Positions 1 to 10,378 of a stretch of DNA of 64,000 nucleotides are shown one piece after another. Numbering within the stretch: the first letter of the stretch is position 1; each line of letters begins with the position of its first letter. The notes under the pieces were generated by a model that was not told the DNA's origin, searched no databases, and saw nothing but the letters and a program-made list of their open reading frames with translations. The stretch is from assembly GCF_026230105.1 (NCBI RefSeq), contig NC_079476.1, positions 26,774,559 to 26,838,558 of the forward strand, written 5' to 3'. This DNA is from Diorhabda sublineata. Lineage: Eukaryota > Arthropoda > Insecta > Coleoptera > Chrysomelidae. Both the position numbers and the translations under genes were made by a program.

Positions 1-2100
1 GTTAATTTTTTTATTAAATTCTAAGAAAATCGAAGATAAGTCGTTTAAATGTTTTCCTAATGGGTAATTTACGGATTTATATGATTTATTTTTTGAAAAT
101 TTACACTTTAAACTAAATTATGTTTCAAAATTACCATTTTTTTGAATGAATATTGAAGAAAATATTGAAAATGTATCTTTAAAAGTTTTTGAAAGCTCAG
201 TATCCAAAATTTCAACAACTACGATATAGAGTTACCTTTTTTATCTCTTCTTAAGAAAAAATCGTTGATGAAAAGGTTTTTCCGGTACCAAATTTTTAAA
301 ATTATCTAAATTATAGTCTATAGTTACTATTTTTTGATTGAATATTAAGGAAAGTATAAAAAAACAGTCATTTAAAGGTTATTTCGAATTACAGTATTCA
401 AAATTTGTATCTACGTAATAGAGTTACCATATTTTTATCTAGTTTCAAGAGAAAAACTAAAAATCGTTGATGAACCAGTTTTTTAAGTACCTAAGTACCT
501 AATTTTTAAAATTTTTTTAAATTATAGTCTAAACTTACAATTGTTTTATTAAATATCAAAAAAAAGCATGAAAAATAAGTCATTTGAAAATTATTTCAAG
601 TCACATTATCCAAAATTCCAGGAACTACGTAATAGAGTTACCATTTTTTGATCTAATTCTAAAAAAAACCAAAAATCGTCGATGAAACTGTTTTTTAGGT
701 ATCCAATTTTCAAATTTATGTGAAGTATAGTCTATTCTCACCATTTTTTGATCGAATATCAAGGAAAGTATACATAAACAGTCCTTTAAAGGTTATTTTT
801 AGTCATAGTATCCAAAACTTTGAGAATTACGTGATAAAGTTACCATTTTTTTATTTTGTTTGAAAAAACATAAAAATGAAACCGTTTTTTAGGTATTCAA
901 TTTTCAAATTTATATAATCAGTCCTTTGAAAATTATTTCAAGTCACAGTATTCAAAATTTTAGGAACTACGTAATAGACTTACCATTTTTTGATCTAGTT
1001 TCAAAAAAAACATAAAAATCGTCGATGAAACTATTTTCAGGTATCAAATTTTCAAATTTATGTGAAGTATAGTCTATTCTCACCATTTTTTGATCGAATA
1101 TCAAGGAAAGTATACATAAACAGTCCTTTAAAGGTTATTTTTAGTCATAGTATCCAAAACTTTGAGAATTACGTGATAAAGTTACCATTTTTTTATTTTG
1201 TTTGAAAAAACATAAAAATGAAACCGTTTTTTAGGTATTCAATTTTCAAATTTATATAATCAGTCCTTTGAAAATTATTTCAAGTCACAGTATTCAAAAT
1301 TTTAGGAACTACGTAATAGACTTACCATTTTTTGATCTAGTTTCAAAAAAAACATAAAAATCGTCGATGAAACTATTTTCAGGTATCAAATTTTCAAATT
1401 TATGTGAAGTATAGTCTATTCTCACCATTTTTTGATCGAATATCAAGGAAAGTATACATAAACAGTCCTTTAAAGGTTATTTTTAGTCATAGTATCCAAA
1501 ACTTTGAGAATTACGTGATAAAGTTACCATTTTTTTATTTTGTTTGAAAAAACATAAAAATGAAACCGTTTTTTAGGTATTCAATTTTCAAATTTATATA
1601 ATCAGTCCTTTGAAAATTATTTCAAGTCACAGTATTCAAAATTTTAGGAACTACGTAATAGACTTACCATTTTTTGATCTAGTTTCAAAAAAAACATAAA
1701 AATCGTCGATGAAACTATTTTCAGGTATCAAATTTTCAAATTTATGTGAAGTATAGTCTATTCTCACCATTTTTTGATTAAATATTAAAAAAGTATTCAA
1801 AATATTTAGAACTACGTAATAGAGTTACCATTTTTTGATCTAGTGTCAAGAAAAGAACTAAAAATCCTTTATGAAACGGTTTTATAAGCATTCAATTCTC
1901 AAATTTATATAAATTATAGTCTATACTTACTATTTTTTTTGATTAAATATCAAAAAAGCATGCAAAATCAATCATTTGAAAATTATTTCAAGTCACAGTA
2001 TGCAAAATTTTAAAAGCTATATCGTAGTATGTATCCAAAAATTATCAAAATTATATTTTAGGATTACCATTTTTTCATCAAATTATAGAAATATATGAAA
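1..2100. repeat. AT-rich satellite with 342-bp higher-order units
   Basis: The whole stretch is built from diverged copies of a short motif cluster. An accatttttt element recurs about every 100-140 bases, for example at 640, 740, 842, 982 and 1082. Other recurring phrases are a (g)aactacgtaatag block and a gtcctttraaa block. Between 725 and 1750 three consecutive units of exactly 342 bases (725-1066, 1067-1408, 1409-1750) look identical by eye. The flanking copies are clearly diverged. No coding potential was seen. Confidence 0.9.
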
Positions 2101-2998
2101 AAATCTAACGAAATGTTTGTCCTATAGAAAACTAGTCATAAAAAATATTTTTCAAAGCATAGTTTCCGAAAAAATATCATTTAAATGTTTTCTAATTTAA
2201 ATTTTTACAAAATTCTGTGACTTATTTAAAATAGAAATTTAATAACTTGAAAAAAATTACAAAAAACTATCATAATTCAGTCACGTGAACGTTTTACGAA
2301 GGCAAAAAATTCAAAAGTTCATGAATTATTCAAATAATTTTTTGTATACAAGTTATTCAATTACAAAAAAAATGAATACTGTCGAGATTCATTTCGAAAT
2401 TTACTTATAAGCTATCTTCCATCATTATAATTCAAGCACTATAATCATATTTTTCTCCAAACATTTCAATATCATCGACAAAGAATTTTCTTTGCATTGT
2501 ACGAGGAATATCTCAACAATTCCTAACCCTAGACGTCGAAAATCCCATCCCGAAATTAAGATATTTCTAAAGAAAGTGCACTTCGAGTTCATCTACTTTT
2601 GAAATCTAATTTTGAAATACGTATTGGTGGGGAAACTAAATGTGGCAGTGGTAGTGAGACCGGCCCAAGTTCCACATCCGAATAAAAACTGTAAGTAAAA
2701 AAAATTATTTCACCTCTGATTTCCTTTGAATATCATTTTATGAATCACACCTTGGTTATCATCGCTGTTTTCCATTCCAAAATCACACAAATCGTTTTTT
2801 TTTCAGTAAAGGTTGAAATTATTTTTAGAAAAAAATGTAACTACAAGGTTAACGCTGTTTCTACACCGATTATTTGGTACAAGCGTTATCAAAATCAATT
2901 CTTAAAGGATAATAAAAATATTTATGTGCTCAATAATTGTTTAAGTATACCATGGAATCGATGAAATGTTCAAAATAAATTAGGAAAATTCATTTCAG
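2101..2998. other. AT-rich spacer, possible short non-coding exon near 2690
   Basis: No supported gene. A locally GC-richer piece at about 2625-2690 ends in a good splice donor (gtaagt at 2691). None of its reading frames joins the exon at 2999 without a stop, so at most it could be untranslated leader. The exon at 2999 has a good acceptor (tttcag). Confidence 0.4.
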
Positions 2999-3260
2999 GT
3001 CGTTGTGCTCTTTATCTTCGAGTTCCGAAGAAGATCTTTCAGATTCCGTAACGAAGAATGAAATAGCCGTCGAAGCGATCTCAGAACGACTTTCAGAAAT
3101 TGGTACTTTGACCGAAGAACTCGATTCGGCCCTACAAAGCGCCCAACAAGACTGTTTAGTATTCACGACTTCTATATCAACGTCGACGTCTTCTTTAAGC
3201 AAACATACTTCACTTGAAACTTTGCGAAAAGAAATGGAGAACTCACCACATCTTCCAGAG
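2999..3260 (+). CDS. Exon of an unrecognised upstream protein (a)
   Basis: Bounded by a tttcag acceptor (2996-2998) and a gtaaaa donor (3261). It enters with one base completing a codon (frame starts at 3000) and leaves in phase 0. The product is acidic and Ser/Glu-rich: it opens with a Ser-Glu-Glu-Asp cluster, then a likely helix containing ISERLSEIGTLTEELDSAL, then Ser/Thr runs. The two exons that follow continue the frame. I do not recognise the family. It could be the end of a separate upstream gene or an alternative N-terminal block of the zormin-like gene. Confidence 0.65.
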
Positions 3261-3377
3261 GTAAAATTTAGTAAACAAAAATTTCTATTTATTTCTATTC
3301 ACCATCTTCAACATCTTCTTGACTATCTTGAAAACTCCAACACATTTCAATAATAGGTTGTTTGTTGTTTACTACAG

Positions 3378-3671
3378 AAACCTCCTAAACTTGAAGATGT
3401 CAAATCCGACGAAGAATTCCTAACCGCTTCTGACAGTACTCTTCAACATTCGAGATCTTCTTCGTACAACACCGCATCGGAATGCGAGAATCGCTACTCC
3501 CCTTGGTGGGAACACGGTAAAGAAGATCTCGGTAAAGATATAACCAAAGAAAAAATGGTATTGGCGGTGGGATTACCCGAGCTTCCTCTCGCTAAGGAAG
3601 TTCTTAAATCATCCCCGGAAGTTCCTGCAGGAAAAATCGTTAGAGAAGTCACCGAAACCACCCACTTGAAG
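3378..3671 (+). CDS. Exon of an unrecognised upstream protein (b)
   Basis: Acceptor actacag and donor gtatac, 98 codons, phase 0 at both ends, joining exon (a) without a stop. The codons use more G/C in third positions than the flanking DNA, as in the other real exons here. The product is polar and probably disordered, with one aromatic patch (YSPWWEHGKEDLG) and a Pro/Leu stretch. No domain recognised. Confidence 0.65.
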
Positions 3672-3733
3672 GTATACTAATCAAACTACGATTATTTAGT
3701 AGATTATTAATTTTTTTTTTGGATTTTGTTTAG

Positions 3734-3995
3734 GTTCAACAATCTCATAGTCTCGGCGTATCTTCTTTCGTACTTACTTCGGAAACAGTCAAAGATAATG
3801 AACCAGGAACGTGTGTTAGAAGAGAGGAGATGATAAAAATAACAAACGAAGATGGTGAAGTGATAGATCAAATCGAAACTAAGATGAATGAAGGAGATTT
3901 GGAGAAGAGGTTGAAGGAGGTAGGGGAATGTGATGCTGAAGCATGGAAAAATTATCATAACGCTACTAAATATGCCATTAAAGGTTTATACTGCT
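3734..3995 (+). CDS. Exon of an unrecognised upstream protein (c), possibly terminal
   Basis: Acceptor tttgtttag; frame continues from exon (b) in phase 0. It encodes a charged segment with EEMIKITNEDGEVIDQIE and AWKNYHNATKYAIK. Two endings are possible: splicing at 3983 (aag before gtttat, phase 1), or reading on four codons (Gly-Leu-Tyr-Cys) to a TAA at 3993-3995. I see no AATAAA close downstream. The zormin-like exon at 18767 needs phase 0 entry, so a direct splice from 3983 to it would shift the frame. This favours a separate gene or a missing linking exon. Confidence 0.6.
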
Positions 3996-4130
3996 AATTA
4001 TTAACTATATCACATTGTTTTTTAGAGTTAGATCATACTCATTTCAAATCTAACCTAACCTAAATACGCCGTATCGCTTAGTTTTTACTATACCGATGTA
4101 TTCACTATGACATCAAATTATTTACTAACT

Positions 4131-4219
4131 ATATTGCTAGAGACTCGTTTATATATACTATAATCATTTTCTAATATTGCTAGAGACTCGTTTATATATA
4201 CTATAATCATTTTCTAGTA
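4131..4219. repeat. 43-bp tandem duplication
   Basis: A 43-base unit beginning atattgctagagactcg is repeated twice with no visible difference. The gctagagactcg core is at 4136 and again at 4179, which points to a young duplication. Confidence 0.85.
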
Positions 4220-6678
4220 TGCTCGACATTTCTAATTTGCCGTAAACTAAAGTCTTTTTCAGAAATTTTCGACAATTCGATTTATTAAAGGACAACTCTG
4301 AACTTGATCTTGATATATGTCATTCGGGGCATGTTTATGTAAGCTCATGCCTCCATTTCTATGCACACTGCTCCCATTTTTGTAGCCAGTACAAAACTAA
4401 CTCAACCTAAAATTTGAAAATTTTATCTTTTAGGATACAACTCTCTTATGACCTTGACGTTGATTAGGTTTGGTTAGTTTAGTACCTACTAGACCTGAAG
4501 GTATAGAAAATTTGGAAGTACGAATTTTTGGATAGAAAAAAACATGAAGGATGCTTATAATGAACCAAGAAGTGACATATTTCAAGGTCATAGGAGAGTT
4601 GTGCCCTAAGAGATAGAATTTCCAAATTTTTCTTTGGAAACATAATGTAAAGAACCCACAAAAAACTACACAAAATCAGCCACTATAGTGAAAGTATGTG
4701 ATTAATAGGCGCGTTCGCCAAATTTTAACATTGATTAATATAATTGAACAGGACCGGCATCACGGTTTATTTTAGTGGATGATTGGTAACATTATTTCAA
4801 GTGGGTGAAAAAGGAAAAAACAACTTTTTGTTTAATTTTTTTCTATTTGTATGTTTTGCTGTATATATCAAGAAAAAAATAGTGAATCTCCATTCGATAA
4901 TTGTAGAAAATTATTATCAAATCTAATTGAATGAGCTCGGTACCTACTATGAATTTTAATTTTTTTATTTTCTTAATTTTTTCATCAAATCCGCAGTGAA
5001 AATCGAAATTTTTGAAATAACTCATTGAAATCGGAGGATTTTTTCATTATCTAGACCTAAAAAAAAGTGACTACGATTACGTCATCTTTTCTTTTGAGAA
5101 AACTAAGTGATTTTTTTTAAACATTTTGCTCAAACAATTATTATTTCCTCTATATTTATTCGAATTATTTAAAAAATGTCTAATATAATGACTGATTATT
5201 TAAACATATATTGATTGTTTATATTTATTTTTTTTGTAATACAAAACTTTATAAATTATTTATAATAAATTAACAAAAATATAATACTAATAATTATTAT
5301 GCTTTTATTGTTTTATGAAAATTGCTAACGCATGTGTTTTATTTACTAATAAATTTTGTTGTTTTATCTTATATTAACGATAAAAAGATACAGTGTAAAT
5401 CAAAAGTCTTGAAACAATCTGCTGATATGAAAAGTGAATCAATATTTAAAAATTAATTAAATTAATTAAATTCGAATATGCATACATTTAAAAATAAATA
5501 ATTGACAAATATTTTATCTTATTAAGGGGGGGTAAATGGAGATTAATGAAAAAATTCACTAGAAACTTGATATTTGGTATTTACTTATAAATAATATAAT
5601 AAATCGAAATAAATTTTGACGTATTTATATTTTATTATTTTTATAATTATCTTATTTTTTTGTTTTGTAAATGTACCTTACTAATCTATTAATATATTAG
5701 CTTTCATTAGTATCGAAAAATGTTTTTTTTTCAACCAAAATTTGAAACAAAAAGTGTCTCATAAATTTTTTCATGGTTTTTATTTTGATAATAATTCAAT
5801 AAAAGTGATTTTTGAACGCTCAGTATATTTTATAGACATGTTAAACGATTAAAAAAAGTAAAAAGTTTTTCGATGTTTTTTAACCAATTATTTTATTAGT
5901 TATTTTCAAGAAATTGTTTGTTTCGTGCTTTTAAACAAGAAGTTAAAAAAACTCGTTTTAACCTTTATCAATTTATTTTATTAATAATTTTTTTAAATGG
6001 TTAATTTTCAGTAAAAAAAATATTCCTCAGGCATAGAAAAAATTCGGAAAAGTACTTTTGAGTGATTAAATAAAAATGCATATATCTCTCAAAATTAATT
6101 TGGAAGTATAATCAAATACAAAAAAGGTTTAAAAAATTGATGTAATTAGAAAAATATTAAATTTTGTCTTTTGGATACACTGTCTCTTATCGTGAGTTAA
6201 TAATTATTATATTTTGTGTTATTGTTTTTGTTTTATTTTATTAAATAAATTTGTTTTCGTACGTTTGTGCTTTTTATTTGCTCACTAACAACAAATTACA
6301 TCCAAATAAATAAATATTACAGCATACAGAGAAGTTGTACGCCTCCCTATTCTACCTACTCGTTTTCCAGTATACCTCTGCCTTTCATAGTCTATTCAAT
6401 CCTTTCTTTCCAGGTCCTTGGGTGTTTTTCTCGTTTTCTTCTATTCTGATACATCAATACTTTCTTTGGCCAACTGTATTCTCTCTGAAGTCGTGGATAC
6501 TCTACCCACGACTATTCGTCGTATATCATTTTGTATATGTTCTGTTCTGAACATCCTGCAAGATTTTCACAATCTCTATCGTTTTCCCCTGTCTATCCAT
6601 CACAGCTTCAGGATTCACTATAACTTTGTATATTGTTATTTTTTTGTTTAGGTTAATTTTTTTGACAAAGTAGTGAGT

Positions 6679-7062
6679 TGTTTTTTATACTTGTTGTACT
6701 CTATTTGTTATATCGTCTTTTCTTGGGCCTCTTCGAGTGCTTTCTACCGACAGATCTTCTGTTTTTTGACATATTCATATGCAAACCTCTATCTCAATTC
6801 TCCACCATATACTCAAACTTTTGGAATGCAAGAAGATTCTATTAAAATTCTATTCAAATTACATGTTTGTTGGTTTTTTGTACTTGTTGAACTCTATTTG
6901 TTATATCGTCTTTTCTTGGGCCTCTTCGAGTGCTTTCTACCGGCAGATCTTCTGTTTTTTTGACATATTCATATGCAAACCTCTATCTCAATTATCCACC
7001 ATATACTCAAACTTTTGGAATGCGAGAAGATTCTATTAAAGTTCTATTCAAATTACATTTTT
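6679..7062. repeat. 193-bp tandem duplication
   Basis: Two adjacent copies differ at a few positions only. The ctctatttgttatatcg core is at 6699 and again at 6892, a period of 193 bases. The open frames through it carry matching hydrophobic strings only because the DNA is duplicated; I do not regard them as coding. Confidence 0.85.
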
Positions 7063-7854
7063 TTTTAAATTTATAATTTGAAAAGTACGACAAAGAATCT
7101 GACTGGAACGTTCAATTTTTTTTAACTCAAAGGCAATTGTCCATAGCTCTTCACTGTGTTTTAATGATCCGGAACCTATCAAATGGAAATTAGTTTTTAT
7201 GACAACTGGAAACGGGTTTTAACTCTGATGTAATCACTCGTAGCCATTCCAATATCTCAAGAGTTTTATCAGATATTCTATATGTATTTTCATCCACAGA
7301 AGTTCTAATAAAGTATTTTCATGGAAACTTTTATTATATAAAATAAATCGCATATTTACAAAAATTCCAATATTCCATTGTCTTATTATATATACGAGCA
7401 TATGGCAACGCTGTAATTTATTTGATAAGAATAAACAAGACAACTTCTTATAGATTGAAAATTTTGAATAAGATAAGAAGATAATGATAAAATACGAAAT
7501 TAATTAAGAAATTGAATTAGTTTTATTATATATTTAAATCGAAAACTTTTTTTTAACAATGAACAGTTTTATGAGCTAAAAATACTTTTGATACTTTCTG
7601 GCTTGAATTATATTTACGAATTTTACTGATTACGACGATTAAAATTAGAATAACGTCATAACAAATTTCAAAATTAGCAGCAAGAATATTTCTATCGATA
7701 CACTCGACATATCATTAAAAATATGTTTATACTAACTGAAATTAATTAAAAATTATCGTTTCTATATTTTTATATACACATTCATTTGAGGAGTATATAA
7801 CAAACTTGAAACGTATTTTAGTGAGCAAGAAAATTGATTCAAATCCTTCTCCCA

Positions 7855-8165
7855 GCGATGTTCAATAAGTTCGATACGATTTTTATAATAAGAATCATCA
7901 AGCTCCTCAAAATAGTCATTAACTGCCGTAATCACCTTTTCATTCTTGTCAAACGAGCTATTTTTTCAAGTCTGGGAACAGAGATAATCCGAGGGGGCTA
8001 AATCTGGCGAATAGGGTGTAATTCAAACTTTAATTCATTAATTTTAACCATTGCATCAACTAAGGTTTGAACTGATGCATTGTCTTGGTGAAATAACACT
8101 TTCTTCTTAGTCAAATGCGACAGTTTTTGCTTGATTTCTTCGCTCAAACCTTACAAAAAATTCGT
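7855..8165 (-). mobile_element. Mariner-like transposase relic (copy 1)
   Basis: Read on the minus strand this carries, with frame breaks, a mariner-type catalytic segment: VLFHQDNA (around 8075-8105), then an altered HPYSPDL-like string near 8000, then a degraded tail. It lies close in sequence to the relics at 19.3 and 49.1 kb, sharing ctaaatctgg(c/t)gaatagggtg and gcttgatttcttcgctcaaacc. It is inactive: several stops and only part of the gene is present. Confidence 0.75.
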
Positions 8166-8779
8166 GTGTCTATTTGTTTGATCACGAGTCTATAATTTTA
8201 GGTTAGTTTTCTGGAAATATGAATGTTATATAGTTTATGGCTGTCTTTAAGCACTTGAAAATAATTCTTGAATTCTGAAAAACATTGAGATTATTATCGT
8301 TTTTTCGTTTACGTAATATCTCATTTCGTTTATGTGTAGGTTATCGTTTAAATGACAGGTGTGTGTATTTATAGTCTGTGGTATTTCGTGAATCACAAAA
8401 TGGTAGAAACAAGCAAACCACAATGGGTTCAATTTATATAAAAATGTGTGAAATATCAACTAAAATTAATTACCAAATGTAAATAAGCACGTAGAAAGAA
8501 AATTATGATGTATGATGATGTGTTTTATTAAATTTAATGTTTGATTTTGAAATAAGATATATCGCAATTGCGTCACCGTATGTGGGCGATTGTATTAAAT
8601 TCTTGATAATTTTTTGAATGAACATTCACGGGTTCTAAAGATTTTAGCAACAGTGAAAATAATATTTAAAATACATTTTTTTCCGAATCTGAAAAAATCT
8701 AATGAGAACCAGATCGAAATAATGACGTCATCCAATCTCTTTTTCAAGTTTAAGAAAACTAGCCAACTAAAAATATTTG

Positions 8780-9620
8780 AGGATTGCAGTGTTGCCACAT
8801 TCAATTTTTTCCACTTTCGTGATTAGCTATAAAAAGAAAATTGAGTTGGTGTGTATTAAAAATAAACAATTATACAAAAATCTTTGGATAAAGTTCTATC
8901 CCCAATTTTAGTGAAATATAAAGAAATATTGAGACCACAGTGTTGCCTTATGAAATTTTGTACCACATCTACGGAATTCTACGATAAAATAAAAAAATAT
9001 TGAAATTAGACTGTTACCAAATAAATTTTGCACCACATCCATTTATTGATTAATTAAACTGATAAAATTATATTGCGATGTTGCCAAATATAATAATTCA
9101 CACTCTTAAGAAAATTTCACGACTAGTTATAATAAATGTAAAGGTATCGAAACTAGTTTCCTCTAGATCCACTAAAATGAAGCCCCTAATACTTTTTAGG
9201 ATATTCCAATGTTGCAAAATAAAGTTTTTCCTCCATCTAGGTATATTTTACGACTAATTAATATGAACTAGATATATAACAACTTTCTGTACAATTACAT
9301 ATCGAAATTGCGATGTTGCCAACGTTATTTTTCCCCAAATATAAAGAAATTAAAAATTGATTATATAAAAGCATAGGTTTTTAATAAACGCAGTTTCCTT
9401 TAAATCTAGAAAAATGTAACGACTTTATTTACAGTTACATTTGGAAATTGAGCTGTTGCCAAATGTTTTTTCTCCAAATCTACAGAAATTTAAAGACGAA
9501 ACATTTTTTTATTGTCATTACGTCGATTTTTCTCAAATCAAGGGAGATGCCTCCCTAAATAATTACAGATATTACATATGAAGATTGTGGTGTTGCCAAA
9601 CGTAGTATTTTATAGATCTA
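8780..9620. repeat. Decayed tandem array with a GTTGCCA core
   Basis: A (t/g)gttgcca-type core recurs at about 8791, 8942, 9012, 9080, 9211, 9315, 9455 and 9592. The spacings suggest a unit of about 135-140 bases with half-units near 70. Between the cores sit related pieces such as (c/a)gaaattt and ctccaaatct. Copies are heavily diverged. Confidence 0.6.
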
Positions 9621-9881
9621 GAGAAATACTGTCTAAAAAATGAAGAAAAATCTGGTAATTACCAATTATTAGTGATTGTTTGTATTTCGATCATTTAAAC
9701 AATCATTTACGACTCTAATTATGAATGAAAATAAAAAAATGTTTTTATATAATGGAAATTGAAGGTTTGAGCTGGAAATTATTTTCCGATAATGTACAAC
9801 ATGGTTAAAAAGTGACCTGAATCAAAATAAGAATCGATATAACGAAATATATCATGATACAGTTAATTTAGGATCTCATTG

Positions 9882-9888
9882 TATAAAA
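9882..9888 (+). promoter_or_regulatory. TATA box for the zormin-like gene
   Basis: TATAAAA in gtataaaataagtcgg, about 360 bases before the first coding ATG. A start of transcription near 9910 would give a leader of about 330 bases. The leader is less AT-rich than the spacer upstream. This is inference from sequence only. Confidence 0.5.
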
Positions 9889-9934
9889 TAAGTCGGTCTG
9901 CAGACCAAATAGCAGAGAAAACAAGAGAAACAGC

Positions 9935-10189
9935 ATGACCATCAACGCGAGATGGTACATATTGTTATTAGAGTGGAAGGAGGTCGCGTATCAAAAATTG
10001 AAATCTGAACGCAGTGTGTTCCGAGGCTCCGTGTTAGAGACATTCAACGAAATCGAACCGAAAACCGAACACATAATTTTAAAAAGAAAATACGCGTTAT
10101 TTAAACACTTGCCAAAACGCTTTCCCGATTTTTTTTCTCGTGATAAAAGTGACAGAAGCCGCTATTTTTATAATCTATTAGTGTTATGA
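9935..10189 (+). promoter_or_regulatory. Long upstream ORF in the leader
   Basis: An ATG at 9935 opens 84 codons ending at 10189, about 50 bases before the main ATG at 10241. The peptide (starting MTINARWYILLLEWKEV) has no recognisable domain. If the leader is transcribed from the TATA box at 9882, this frame lies before the main one and would be expected to lower its translation. Confidence 0.4.
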
Positions 10190-10240
10190 GTTAGTGAAGG
10201 TTTTTAGATTGAAAAAAAAAAAATAATAAAGGATTTAAAG

Positions 10241-10378
10241 ATGGATGCTGCTATGGGACCGGTTGAGAATGGAACCAGATACGAAGATATACCATCGAGT
10301 TCGATGGCTAAAACTACAACGATCAGTACGATTGCAGTACAAAGCGGAAAAACTAGGATTGTTATAGCTTTATTACAT
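10241..10378 (+). CDS. zormin: zormin exon 1 (start)
   Basis: Start ATG after gatttaaag; 46 codons, leaves in phase 0 at a gtaggt donor. After a variable start, the part TTTISTIAVQSGKTRIVIAL matches, from memory, the pattern TTT-S-AVQ-G---IVIA near the N-terminus of CCDC141. Joined to exon 2 it reads IALLHCGDWISLKI. The ATG is the first in this frame in the exon. Confidence 0.8.

Larger units (their letters stand above)
3996..8779. other. Long AT-rich spacer with repeats, no gene
   Basis: Open frames here are short, AT-rich and unlike any protein I know. The structured pieces are listed separately: a 43-bp duplication, a 193-bp duplication and a mariner relic. CCTAACCTAACC-type strings such as those near 4055-4070 are common in insect DNA. 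Confidence 0.7.

Noticed and set aside
2625..2690. Possible exon before the donor at 2691
   Set aside because: No frame continues into the exon at 2999; kept only as a possible leader.
6267..7039. Several overlapping hydrophobic frames around the 193-bp duplication
   Set aside because: All three frames are open by composition; similarity between them comes from the DNA duplication.
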